From NCBI GenBank assembly GCA_016711405.1, contig JADJSZ010000025.1, forward strand, positions 1 to 56,297: a DNA stretch of 56,297 nt. The letters are read 5' to 3'. The notes under the pieces are model-generated. The model searched no databases. It saw nothing but the letters and a program-made list of their open reading frames with translations, and was not told the DNA's origin. This stretch comes from Candidatus Hadersleviella danica (lineage in GTDB: Bacteria; Chloroflexota; Anaerolineae; Promineifilales; Promineifilaceae). Below, piece by piece: positions 21,387 through 29,935 of this stretch (position 1 is the stretch's first letter; the number at the start of each line of letters is the position of its first letter). The translations under genes and the position numbers were made by a program.

Positions 21387-21478
21387 CAGATAGAGCGTAG
21401 AGATAGAGATAGAGGAGAACTCAATTATTCTGCCTATCATGTTTCCTCTATCTCTATCTCCAGTCTCTATCTGAATAG
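21387..21478. repeat. Inverted array of AGATAG units
   Basis: AGATAGAGATAGAG on the left (21396-21417) and CTCTATCTCTATCTCC on the right (21449-21475). It lies in the divergent region between the minus-strand genes and the plus-strand regulator, where promoters for both directions must also lie. Same family as at 29731, 41301 and 47764. Confidence 0.75.
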
Positions 21479-21486
21479 TTACTTTC

Positions 21487-21519
21487 AGGTGACTGGCACT
21501 TCTAAAGTGCCAGTCACCT
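21487..21519. repeat. Perfect 15-bp hairpin, AGGTGACTGGCACTT
   Basis: AGGTGACTGGCACTT, loop CTA, then the exact reverse complement. No T-run follows, so it is more likely a REP-type element than a terminator. It lies 55 bases before the regulator gene and could also be an operator. Confidence 0.65.
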
Positions 21520-21573
21520 CAAAAGAGAAATCCATCCAAAATCACAAATCCAAAATCACCAACCTCGGGTAAA

Positions 21574-24500
21574 ATGAGCCACATGACCCAACTCTCCCTG
21601 ACCCTCTTCGGCGCCATCACGGCCGCGTCCCCCCTGCGCCTGCCCACCGACAAAACCCGCGCCCTGCTGGCCTATCTCACCCTGCACCCCGACACCCCCC
21701 TGCGGCGCGAAGCATTGGCCAACTTGCTCTGGCCTGACCAGCCCGGAAGAGTTGGCGCGGCAAAACCTGCGCAAAACCATCGGCCGTCTCAAACAAGCGT
21801 TAGACGAGGCCGAACCGAACTTGGCCGAAGCTGTGTTGGCCATCACCCGCGAGAGCATCGCCCTGCGCGGGGCACACACCACGGCCGATGTCCTCACCTT
21901 CCGCGCCCATCTAGCGGCCGTGCGGAGCCACCCCCACCCCGCCCTCGCCCATTGCCCCACCTGCCACATGCGCCTGCAAGCGGCCGTGGCCCTTACCCAG
22001 CGGGGCGAATTTTTAGCGGGGCTAACCCTGCCCGATGCGCCCCCGTTCGACGAATGGTTGCTCATTCAGCGCGAAAATTTGTACCAGCAACAGTTGGCCG
22101 CCCTGCACCAACTCGCCCAAACCTACGAGGCGCAAGGGGCGTGGGAGCCAGCCCTCCAGTGTGCCCACGCCCAAATTGCCCTCGAGCCGTGGCGGGAGGA
22201 GGCGCACCGCCAAGCCATGCGCTTGCTGGCCAGCCACGGCCGCCGCGCCGAAGCCATCGCCCAGTACCAAACCTGCCGCCAAATTTTGCAGGATGAGTTG
22301 GGCGTGGAGCCAACGGCCGAAACCGAGGCTCTCCTCGCCCAAATTCGGGCGGGGGGGCTAGAACGAGAAACGGCCGCGCTTTCGCCCACGGCCGAACGGT
22401 TGCACCACTTCCCCACCTTGTTCGAGCCGCTCATCGGCCGTGAGGGCGAAACGGCGCAAATTGCCGCCCAATTGGCCGAGCCAACCTGCCGCCTGCTGAC
22501 CATTACGGGGCAGGGGGCATGGGCAAAACGAGCTTGGCCACGGCCGTGGGGCAAACCCTTGCCGCCCAACCCGTTTTTGCGGATGGCCTCTATTTCATCC
22601 CGCTGGAAGGGGTGGAGACGGCCGAACGATTGGTGCTGGCCATTGGGCAAGGGCTGGGCTTGGTCTTGCAAAGCCAGCAGACGAGCCAACAACAGTTGGC
22701 CGCCCATCTGCGCCACAAACAGGTTTTGCTGGTGCTGGATAATTTCGAGCAGTTGGTGGCCGAAGGCACGGCCGTCTTGTCCGATTTGCTCGCCGCCACC
22801 GATTCTCTGACCCTCCTCGTCACCTCCCGCGAACCGCTGAACATCCGCCCTGAGCGGCGTTTTGTGTTGGCGGGGCTGTCGTTCCCCGCCGAGGGGGAAG
22901 CGGCTCAGCCCGAGGTGCATGGGGCGGTGCGGCTGTTCGAGCAGGTGGGGCAACGGGTGCAACCCCGTTTTGCGGTGGGGGTGGAGAATGAAGCGGCTGT
23001 GGGGCGCATCGGCCGTTTGGTGCAGGGCATTCCGCTGGCCATTGAGCTGGCCGCACACTGATTGCGGCTGATGGATGCCGCCCAAATCGCGGCCGAAATC
23101 GGCCGCAATCTCGATTTTCTGGCCAGCAATTTGCGGGATGTGCCCGAACGCCACCGCAGTATGCGTGTCGTCTTCGAGCAGTCGTGGAGCCAACTGACCC
23201 CCACCGAACAACAACTCCTCGCCCGCCTCTCTGTCTTTCGGGGCGGATTCGCCCTTGCGGATGGCCTCGCCATTACCCAAGCGGGGGCGGGGGAATTGGC
23301 GGTCTTGTTGGATAAGTCGCTCGTGCATCGCACGTCACACGGCCGCTACACCCTCCACGAACTCATCCGCCAGTTTGCGGCCGAAAAGCTGGCCGATGCA
23401 GGCGAAATCCAGCAGAAACACAGCTTGCATTATTTGGCCCAATTGCGCGATTGTGGCCCCCAATTTTTGGGGTCTGCGCCGCATGTGGCGCAGGCGGCCG
23501 TGCAACAGGAGTTGGACAACATGATGGCGGCGTGGGAAACGGCCGTGGCCCAACACCTCTGGGAGCCGTTGGGGGAGGCAATTCAGCCGTGGGTAGATTA
23601 TTACGAAATGGCGGGCACGTTTGCGGAAGGGCTGTCGCTCTTCAGCCATGCGGCGACCCAGTTGGCCGCATTGCCCGAGCCAGCGCCCGCCCAAAAGCTG
23701 GTGCTGGGCTATGTGCAGGTGCAAGCGGCGTGGTTTATGTATGTGGTGGTCGGGTCGTCGGAAGAAGGAAAGCGACTGGCTGAAAATGCGCTGGCCATCG
23801 CTCAAGAACTGGGGCACGAACATCTACGCGCAGTGGCCTTGTATCGCCTTGGGTTGCTCGCATGGCGATTCAACCAACAACACGCCAGCATCGCTTTGCT
23901 CACCGAGGCGTACCACTATTTTCGCCAGCTCAATGATACGTTTTATGCCATTAGTGTGGCGGGGAATTTGAGTTTTCGGCACGGCCGTCTCAACCAAGAT
24001 GAGGCGGATTTGGCCTACGCCAGAGAAGCGTACCTGCTGGCCCAATCCCACCCTTCTGTTTTTGCCCTCGCGACCGCCTTGGATGCCCTGAGCTACTATT
24101 ACGAACGGCGCGGGCAATTGGCCGAGGCAATTCATTACCGCGAACAAGCGGATGGGTATTTCCGCCAAGCGCAATGGCATCAGGGGCTGGCCTTGCACCA
24201 AATTAGCTTGGGCAATATCTATTTGCGGCAAGGGGAATTGGCGAAGGCACTCGCCACCTACCAAAGCAGTTTGGCTTTCTACCAAAAGACGGGCAATGTT
24301 AATTCTATGCTCAATTTGCAGAGCAACATAGCCAATGTCTATGCGCGGCAGGGGGAATATGATGTGGCCTTGGCCATGCACCAAGAGGTGTTGGCCACTT
24401 GCCAAAAGCTGGACAATCGCTGGGGGATGCTCCTTTCGCTGGTACTTATTGGACAAGAGCAGGCGCGGCGCAATTTGCTGGCCGAAGCGGCCGTGACGTA

Positions 24501-24816
24501 TGAGCAAGCGTGGCAACTGGCCGAGGCCATGCAAGCTCCCCAAAAGCAAGCCCAAATTCTGAGCGGCAAGGCCGTGTTGGCCACCCACCACCAAAAATGG
24601 GCCGAGGCGGAGCGTTTGCTGACCGAAGCATTGCGGATTGACAGGGAGATTGAGAACAAGCAGGGGCAGGCGATGCACCACTACCATTGGGGCTTGCTCT
24701 ATTTGGCGCAGGGGGAGAAAGAGGCGGCGACACGGCCGCTCGCCCTTGCCCGCGCCCTATACGAAGAACTCCAAGACAGTTATCGCCTTGCTCAGGTTGT
24801 GGCGGCCTTGGGGTAG
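21574..24816 (+). CDS. BTAD-type regulator with AAA ATPase and TPR repeats
   Basis: About 1080 residues after allowing two frameshifts (near 21745 and 22512). Domains in order: a winged-helix DNA-binding part (LTLFGAITAASPLRL; ALLAYLTLHPDTPLRREALA); a bacterial transcriptional activator (BTAD) helical domain, about 100-265 (LYQQQLAALHQLAQTYEAQG, YQTCRQILQDELGVEP); an AAA/NB-ARC-like ATPase with Walker A GQGGMGKTS (near 22508-22530) and Walker B VLLVLDNFEQL (near 22727); and about ten TPR units to the end (ALATYQSSLAFYQKTGN, VALAMHQEVLATCQKL). An in-frame TGA at 23059-23061 stands where relatives have Trp (IELAAxWLRL), so it is probably a G-to-A error. Such SARP/LuxR-like regulators respond to an unknown signal through their TPR part. 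Confidence 0.78.
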
Positions 24817-24990
24817 GAGGGGAGGGGGAGAGGAAGGGAGGAAGAGAGGGGGAGAATGGCGTTTACCGTCCATCATGCGATTGTTTGCAAACTGTACAAA
24901 TCTTTGACAAACGCATTGGCAAAATGATATATTGTCCATATTCGCGCAGTGCAATAACCAATAACCAGTAACGAATAACCAATACCCCCC
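24817..24990. repeat. Gap with GGAAGAG and AATAACC heptamers
   Basis: GAGG/GGAAG-rich direct repeats follow the regulator stop (24817-24852). AATAACCAATAACCAGTAAC-type repeats run to within a few bases of the next ATG (24955-24985), leaving no Shine-Dalgarno. AAACTGTACAAATCTTTGAC near 24889-24908 could be part of a promoter but has no convincing -10 partner. Confidence 0.55.
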
Positions 24991-25902
24991 ATGCGTATTA
25001 TTATCACAGGCGGTTCGGGCTTGCTCGGCCGCATCCTCACCGACAAACTCACGGCCGAAGGACACGAACTCCTCATCCTCAGCCGCAACCCTGCCCAAGT
25101 GCGGGGCTTACCCACTGGCGCCAAAGCAATTGGCTGGGACGGCAGAACGGCCGCTGGCTGGGGCGACCTCATCACGGCCGAGACGGCCATCATTAATTTT
25201 GCGGGAGCCAACATTGGCGAAGGACGCTGGACGGCCGCCCGCAAAAAAGAGATTTTGGAAAGCCGGGTGCTGGCTGGGCAGGCGGTGGTGGCGGCCGTGG
25301 CCTCGGCCGCGCACAAACCCGCCGTGGTCATTCAATCGTCGGCCGTGGGTTATTACGGCAATCGGGGGGATGAGCTTTTAGGTGAAACGGCCGCGCCGGG
25401 GCAAGATTTCACGGCCGAGGTGTGTGTGGCATGGGAACAAGCGGCCGAACCCCTCACCGCCCACACCCGCCTTGTCACCATCCGCACAGGTGTGGTGCTG
25501 ACCACCGAGGGGGGCGCACTGGCCAAAATGCTGACTCCCTTCAAGTTATTTATGGGCGGGCCATTTGGCTCGGGCAAACAATGGTTCCCGTGGATTCACC
25601 TCGAGGACGAAATTGGGGCGATTTTGCATTTGCTCCACCACCCCTCTGCCCAAGGAGCGTTTAACTTGACAGCTCCGGGCGTTCTGCGCAATGGGGAATT
25701 TGCCAAGGTGCTGGGCAAGGTGATGAATCGCCCCGCCATCGCGGCCGTGCCCTCGTTTGCCCTGCGCCTCGCCCTCGGCGAAATGGCGGATTTGGTTCTG
25801 CACGGCCAGCGAGCCACGGCCGACAAACTCCTTGCCTCGGGCTACCAGTTCCAATTCCCCCAAGCGGAGGCGGCGTTGGTGGATTTACTTGGTAAGAAGT
25901 GA
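24991..25902 (+). CDS. TIGR01777-family (YfcH/SDR39U1-like) epimerase
   Basis: 303 residues, an extended-type SDR. NAD(P)-binding GGSGLLG at about 7-13, AxINFAGANIGEGRW at about 67-81, the active-site-type SSAVGYYGNRGDELLGE at about 112-128 and the C-terminal DUF1731 part (NLTAPGVLRNGEFAKVLGKV). The family's reaction is not established. In many bacteria it sits beside photolyase and light-inducible genes, as here, where the photolyase follows after 70 bases. It starts at ATG 24991 directly after an AATAACC array, without a Shine-Dalgarno. Confidence 0.86.
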   Translation: MRIIITGGSGLLGRILTDKLTAEGHELLILSRNPAQVRGLPTGAKAIGWDGRTAAGWGDLITAETAIINFAGANIGEGRWTAARKKEILESRVLAGQAVVAAVASAAHKPAVVIQSSAVGYYGNRGDELLGETAAPGQDFTAEVCVAWEQAAEPLTAHTRLVTIRTGVVLTTEGGALAKMLTPFKLFMGGPFGSGKQWFPWIHLEDEIGAILHLLHHPSAQGAFNLTAPGVLRNGEFAKVLGKVMNRPAIAAVPSFALRLALGEMADLVLHGQRATADKLLASGYQFQFPQAEAALVDLLGKK

Positions 25903-25966
25903 AAGGTAAAAGGTGAAAAGTCACCTGCCCACGAACCCCACTTTTCACTTCTCACTTTTCACCCCC
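25898..25966. repeat. Inverted array of AAGGTGA-type heptamers
   Basis: GTGAAAGGTAAAAGGTGAAA on the left (overlapping the end of the epimerase gene), ACTTTTCACTTCTCACTTTT on the right (25940-25962), ending six bases before the photolyase ATG. Same family as at 8061-8136. Confidence 0.75.
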
Positions 25967-25972
25967 CTCCCT

Positions 25973-27379
25973 ATGGCCACAAATATCTGGTGGATCCGGC
26001 GCGATGTGCGCCTGTTTGATAACCCTGCCTTGCACGCCGCTTTGGCCAAGGGCGAAGCCATCATCCCCGTGTTTATTTGGGATGAGGCGTTGCTGGCCTC
26101 TTCCTACATGTGTGCGCGGCGAACGGCGTTTTTGGCGGAGGGGTTGCGCCTGCTGGACGAGGCATTGCGCCAGCGGGGGAGTCAATTGCTCGTGTTACAC
26201 GGCCGTCCCTTGCCCCTTTTGCGCCAACTACTGGCCGAAACGGGGGCCACGGCCGTCTATGCCCAGCGGGATGTTTCCCCTTACAGCAAAAAGCGTGACA
26301 AGCAAATCGCGGCCGAACTGCCGCTCATCCTGACCGATGGGGTGGCCATACGGCCGACGGATGCTGTTTACAAAGACGATGGCAAGCCGTACACCGTTTT
26401 TACCCCCTACAAAAAGCGGTGGTTGTCGCTGGTCTTGCCCCGCACGGCCGATTTACTGCCCATTCCCGAGCGCATTCCCACCCCAAAATTAAGCCAATCT
26501 TCAAGTTTGCCCTCATCGAATCTAGCCAGCCCCCTCTTCCCCGCTGGCGAAGCGGCGGGGCGGGCGCGGCTCCACGCCTTTGCAGATGGGGATGGTTTGC
26601 GCCACTATGCCGCTTTGCGCAACAACATGGATGTGGACGGCACTGCATCGCTCTCGCCTTATTTGCGTTTGGGGATGGTTTCGGCGCGGGAGGCGGCCGT
26701 ATTGGCTCTGCAAGCCATCGGCCGTGCCAAGGGGCAAGAGGAGCGCGACGGCCCCGAGACATGGTTGAGCGAATTGATTTGGCGCGAGTTTTACTTGCAG
26801 ATTTTGGATCAATTCCCCCATGTGCGCGGGGGGAGCTTCCGCCCCGAGTATGACCAAATCGCGTGGCGCAACGACCCTGACGAGTTTGCGGCATGGTGCG
26901 CAGGGCAAACGGGCTACCCCATTGTGGATGCGGCCATGCGCCAATTAAACGAAACGGGCTGGATGCACAATCGGGCGCGAATGGTTGTGGCTTCGTTTCT
27001 GGTCAAAGATTTGCTGATTGATTGGCGGTGGGGGGAGCGTTATTTTATGCAACAGTTGTTGGATGGCGACCCAGCCAACAACAATGGGGGCTGGCAATGG
27101 ACGACTGGCACGGGTACGGATGCCGCACCCTATTTCCGCATCTTCAACCCCGCCAGCCAAGCGCAAAAGTTTGCCCCCGACGGCCGTTACACGCGCCGCT
27201 GGGTTCCCGAATTGGCGGCCGTGCCCGCCAAATATCTGGCCGAGCCGTGGACAATGCCCCTGCTAGTTCAGCATGGGGTACAATGTGTCATCGGCCGTGA
27301 TTACCCCGCCCCGCTGGTAGACCGCGCAGTAACGCGAGAGCAGACGTTGGCGGCGTATAAGGCAGTAAGTAGTAAGTAG
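25973..27379 (+). CDS. phrB: Deoxyribodipyrimidine photolyase (cryptochrome/photolyase family)
   Basis: 468 residues. The N-terminal alpha/beta antenna domain starts NIWWIRRDVRLFDNPALHAA. The FAD-binding helical domain contains ETWLSELIWREFYLQIL (about 262-278), AMRQLNETGWMHNRARMVVASFLVKDL (about 320-346) and the long WRWGERYFMQQLLDGDPANNNGGWQW block (about 350-375), all hallmarks of class I CPD photolyases. DNA repair uses blue/near-UV light and reduced FAD. The ATG at 25973 was chosen over an upstream in-frame one because translation upstream would read the heptamer array. No Shine-Dalgarno is present. Confidence 0.93.
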   Translation: MATNIWWIRRDVRLFDNPALHAALAKGEAIIPVFIWDEALLASSYMCARRTAFLAEGLRLLDEALRQRGSQLLVLHGRPLPLLRQLLAETGATAVYAQRDVSPYSKKRDKQIAAELPLILTDGVAIRPTDAVYKDDGKPYTVFTPYKKRWLSLVLPRTADLLPIPERIPTPKLSQSSSLPSSNLASPLFPAGEAAGRARLHAFADGDGLRHYAALRNNMDVDGTASLSPYLRLGMVSAREAAVLALQAIGRAKGQEERDGPETWLSELIWREFYLQILDQFPHVRGGSFRPEYDQIAWRNDPDEFAAWCAGQTGYPIVDAAMRQLNETGWMHNRARMVVASFLVKDLLIDWRWGERYFMQQLLDGDPANNNGGWQWTTGTGTDAAPYFRIFNPASQAQKFAPDGRYTRRWVPELAAVPAKYLAEPWTMPLLVQHGVQCVIGRDYPAPLVDRAVTREQTLAAYKAVSSK

Positions 27380-27434
27380 TAAGTAGTCGTCCACTACTCA
27401 CTAACCAACCACTAACCACTCACCACTCACCACT
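27362..27434. repeat. GTAAGTA array with CACTCAC-type answering arm
   Basis: GTAAGTA repeated three times (27365-27387), then ACTACTCACTAACC and CACTCACCACTCACC up to the next ATG at 27435. The arms are only partly complementary. Confidence 0.65.
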
Positions 27435-27983
27435 ATGAAAACCATCCCCTCCACCCTCCTGACCCAGCCCGTTGTGGGGCTGAATTTGCAACTGGGCACG
27501 TTGGCCGACCAGTTGCAAGGCTCACGGCCGACGTTGCTCGTCTTTTTGCGCCACTTTGGCTGAATTTTTTGCCGCGAAACCGTAGCGGAGTTGAAGAAAG
27601 CCACGGCCGCTGACCCCACCTATCCTCCCATCTTGATATTTTTCCAAGGGGGTGTGGACGAGGGCACGGCATTCTTCCGCAAGCTATGGCCAGAGGCTCG
27701 TGCAGTCTCTGATACGAACAAAACTTTTTACAACGCTTTTGGCATTAAACAGGGCAGTTGGATGGAAACGCTTGGCCCCAGTGTGTTGGCTTGTGGGGTG
27801 CGAGCGGCCAGCAAGGGGCACATGAATGGCACGCCAAGTGGGGATGTGTGGCTGATGCCGGGGCTGTTTTTGGCGGCCGAAGACGGCCGTATCCTTTGGC
27901 AACACAAATTCGCCCACGTCGGCGACCACCCCGATTTTGCCCAATTGCCAGTGCTATTAGCTCCTTATGGGGTGGTGGGCTAG
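27435..27983 (+). CDS. Prx-like2 (AhpC-TSA_2) protein with in-frame TGA: candidate selenoprotein
   Basis: Reading through one TGA (27561-27563) gives 182 residues: a thioredoxin fold with VFLRHFG, then TGA, then IFCRETVAEL. Relatives have a CxxC here (FLRHFGCxFCRE), so the TGA stands exactly at the first redox Cys (residue 43), giving UxxC. The flanking frame is the same on both sides and codes for a full-length protein (GVDEGTAFFRKLWPEARAVS, YNAFGIKQGSWMETLG, PGLFLAAEDGRILWQHKF). Small hairpins follow: CCGC/GCGG (27572-27588) and TAGCGG/CCGCTG (27583-27612), either of which might serve as a bacterial SECIS. The alternative is a sequencing error or mutation from TGC/TGT; another TGA in this window (23059) replaces a Trp codon. 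The role would be thiol or peroxide redox chemistry in the cytoplasm. The closeness to photolyase fits oxidative or light stress. Confidence 0.7.
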
Positions 27984-28197
27984 GGAAAAACGGCCGTGGC
28001 CAAATTCCCAATCGTGTCGCAAGATAGTCCCAGTTGTGTTGCAAAATAATGCGCCAAAGGTGGCTAGATGATGGGCGAAGAAAAAATACGCTCCGTTCAG
28101 AGGAGAGGCCATGCCTGAAGCGAGAGGTTTTTTGTAAGACAGAGGTGTTAGATTACGGATAGTACCTATTAGCCCTATTCAGCCTTGGCCAAAAAAG
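27984..28197. other. Gene-free gap upstream of the small peptide gene
   Basis: About 210 bases with no supported gene and no heptamer array, unlike most gaps here. Base composition falls steadily toward AT-rich near 28150. No terminator with a T-run was found after the redox gene. Confidence 0.5.
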
Positions 28198-28226
28198 TTG
28201 ACATGACTTTTTCTTTCAGCCATAAT
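28198..28226 (+). promoter_or_regulatory. Sigma-70-like promoter for the small peptide gene
   Basis: TTGACA at 28198-28203, a 17-base spacer, then CATAAT at 28221-28226: one mismatch from the consensus. Transcription should begin near 28233, leaving a leader of about 60 bases. It is the best promoter seen in the window. Confidence 0.75.
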
Positions 28227-28291
28227 ACCCATATTGCTAATCAATAATTTATCTACAGGTTATTATTTAGTCTGTATTGAGGAGAGGTAAA

Positions 28292-28465
28292 ATGACTCAA
28301 CATCCCCAAACCCAACCATCCCTTGAAGTCCGCGAAGAATTTGTGTATGAGGCTCCCGCCATTGTTTATGAAGGTGTTCTCAGCACACGCGCGGGCTCTC
28401 CCATCCCTCCCGACCCCGGTGCAGGGTTGTTTGGGGCTGATAGCAGTGACTTGTTTGGCGAATAA
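28292..28465 (+). CDS. 57-residue peptide, RiPP-precursor-like
   Basis: ATG at 28292 follows GGAGAGG at a good distance. The peptide has a polar N-terminal half ending in YEAPAIVYEGVLSTRAG and a Gly/Pro/Asp-rich C-terminal half starting GSPIPPDPG and ending DLFGE. The Y-x-x-P-x-I-x-x-x-G spacing matches the leader motif that RRE domains recognise in lasso-type precursors (YxxPxLxxxG). The usual Thr near the cut site is Ala here. A core starting at Gly after RA would have Asp at position 7, which is possible for a macrolactam. No maturation genes (B1, B2, C), transporter or radical SAM enzyme are near. The gene has its own promoter and terminator. Alternatives: an uncharacterised small Chloroflexota family with an AGSP motif, not necessarily modified. 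Confidence 0.7.
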   Translation: MTQHPQTQPSLEVREEFVYEAPAIVYEGVLSTRAGSPIPPDPGAGLFGADSSDLFGE

Positions 28466-28520
28466 AGATATTCCCTAAACCACAGTCAACAAGCCATTTA
28501 AAATATTATTATTCCTGCCA

Positions 28521-28545
28521 AAAGGCCCACCAAAAGTGGGCCTTT
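28521..28545 (+). terminator. Intrinsic terminator after the small peptide gene
   Basis: AAAGGCCCAC, loop CAAAA, GTGGGCCTTT, then further T's: a 10-bp stem with a T-run, 56 bases after the stop. It closes a one-gene transcript. Confidence 0.88.
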
Positions 28546-28621
28546 TTGCTTTAGTAGGGGAGATAGAAATAGAAAAGGGAGGGGAAGCAGGTGTCTCTGT
28601 CCCTTGTCCCTAAAAAAGCTA

Positions 28622-29734
28622 ATGAAAATCGAACGCATTGAACTTCATCACTTATCCATGCCCCTTGTGCAACCGTTTGAGACAAGTTTGGGTTTGAAGC
28701 ATGAGCGGGATTGCATTTTGGTGGCCGTGTATGCGGATGGGTTGGTTGGTTGGGGGGAGTGTGTGGCGGGGATGGGGCCGTGGTATTCACCCGAGACGAT
28801 TGGCACAGCGTGGCACATCCTGACCGAGTATTTGGTGCCTGCGGTGGTGGGGCAGTCGTTGGAGGAGCCAACGGCCGTGCTTCACCTGCTCAACAAGGTG
28901 CGTGGCCACCAAATGGCCAAAGCGGCCGTTGAAAATGCCCTGTGGGACTGCTTTGCCCAAGCGCAAGAAAAACCGCTTTCAGATTTGCTGGGCGGCGTGC
29001 GCGAACAGGTCGCAGTGGGGGTCAGTATTGGCATCCAGCCCACTGTAGAGGCGTTGGTGGCAAAGGTGGGGGCTTATGTGGGGGAGGGGTACGGCCGTGT
29101 CAAAATCAAAATTAAGCGGGGCTGGGAATTGGAGCCGCTGGCGGCCGTGCGGGAGGCATTCCCCACCGTGCCACTCATGGTGGATGCCAATTCCGATTTT
29201 GTGCTGGCGGATGCGCCGCTCTTTCAGGAGATGGACAAATACAATCTGCTGATGATTGAGCAACCGCTGGCCAACGACGATATTTTGGAGCACGCCAAGT
29301 TGCAGGCCCAAATCGAAACGGCCGTTTGCCTCGATGAGAGCATCCACGGCTTGCACGATGCGCGCATGGCGGTGGAGCTAAACGCCTGCCGAGTGATTAA
29401 CATGAAGGTCGGCCGTGTGGGGGGGCTGAGCCACGCGCTGGCCATCCATGCCCTGTGCCAACATGCGGGGGTGCAGTTGTGGTGTGGGGGGATGCTGGAG
29501 ACGGCCGTCGGCCGTGCCGTCAATATCCACCTTGCCAGTTTGCCCGCCTTCACCCTGCCCGGCGATATTTCGGCCACGGACAGGTATTGGCGCGAGGATA
29601 TTGCCGAACCACCCTTTGTCCTCAATGCGGACAGTACGATTGACGTGCCCACGGCCGTGGGCTTGGGCATACAGGTGGATAGGGCACGGGTAGCGAAATA
29701 TCAGGTGCGCGAGTGGACATCTGGAAGAAGATAG
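28622..29734 (+). CDS. menC: o-Succinylbenzoate synthase/N-succinylamino-acid racemase-like enolase-superfamily enzyme
   Basis: 370 residues, muconate-cycloisomerase subgroup of the enolase superfamily. The catalytic lysines lie in KIKIKRGW (about 161-168), the Mg ligands in MVDANSD (Asp, about 191), MIEQPL (Glu, about 216) and CLDESIHG (Asp, about 241), and the second-side Lys in INMKVGRVGG (about 264). The C-terminal WCGGMLETAVGRAVNIHLA is typical of the OSBS/NSAR family. OSBS makes o-succinylbenzoate for menaquinone; NSAR racemises N-acylamino acids, and many members do both. No other men genes are near, so the physiological reaction is open. ATG 28622 is chosen because the sequence then begins MKIERIELHHL like relatives. 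Confidence 0.85.
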   Translation: MKIERIELHHLSMPLVQPFETSLGLKHERDCILVAVYADGLVGWGECVAGMGPWYSPETIGTAWHILTEYLVPAVVGQSLEEPTAVLHLLNKVRGHQMAKAAVENALWDCFAQAQEKPLSDLLGGVREQVAVGVSIGIQPTVEALVAKVGAYVGEGYGRVKIKIKRGWELEPLAAVREAFPTVPLMVDANSDFVLADAPLFQEMDKYNLLMIEQPLANDDILEHAKLQAQIETAVCLDESIHGLHDARMAVELNACRVINMKVGRVGGLSHALAIHALCQHAGVQLWCGGMLETAVGRAVNIHLASLPAFTLPGDISATDRYWREDIAEPPFVLNADSTIDVPTAVGLGIQVDRARVAKYQVREWTSGRR

Positions 29735-29935
29735 AGGCGGGAGATAGAGATAGTTGGGCGGAAAACCCCTTCCCCCCCCAAAAAAAAAAAAAGAGGGGAG
29801 GGGGGAGGGGGGGGGGGGCGGGGCCCCCCCCCCCCCCCCCTTCTCCCCCTTTTCCCGAGCCTTTTACATAGTAGAGGGGAACTTGATTGTTCAACCAACC
29901 AATAGTTCCTCTATCTCTATCTCTACCCTCTATCT
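29731..29935. repeat. AGATAG inverted array around a poly-G/poly-C block
   Basis: AGATAGAGGCGGGAGATAGA on the left (29730-29751), CTCTATCTCTATCTCTACCC on the right (29910-29930). Between them lie C, A, G and C homopolymers (29769-29840), with G-runs facing C-runs. The homopolymer part looks like a sequencing or assembly artefact within the loop. No gene. Confidence 0.65.

Noticed and set aside
23059..23061. A second selenocysteine codon, in the BTAD regulator
   Set aside because: Relatives have Trp here, not Cys; TGG to TGA is the simplest explanation, with nearby frameshifts showing errors.
28292..29734. Lasso-peptide biosynthetic cluster around the small peptide
   Set aside because: No RRE, protease or cyclase gene lies within reach; the following gene is an enolase-superfamily enzyme behind a terminator.
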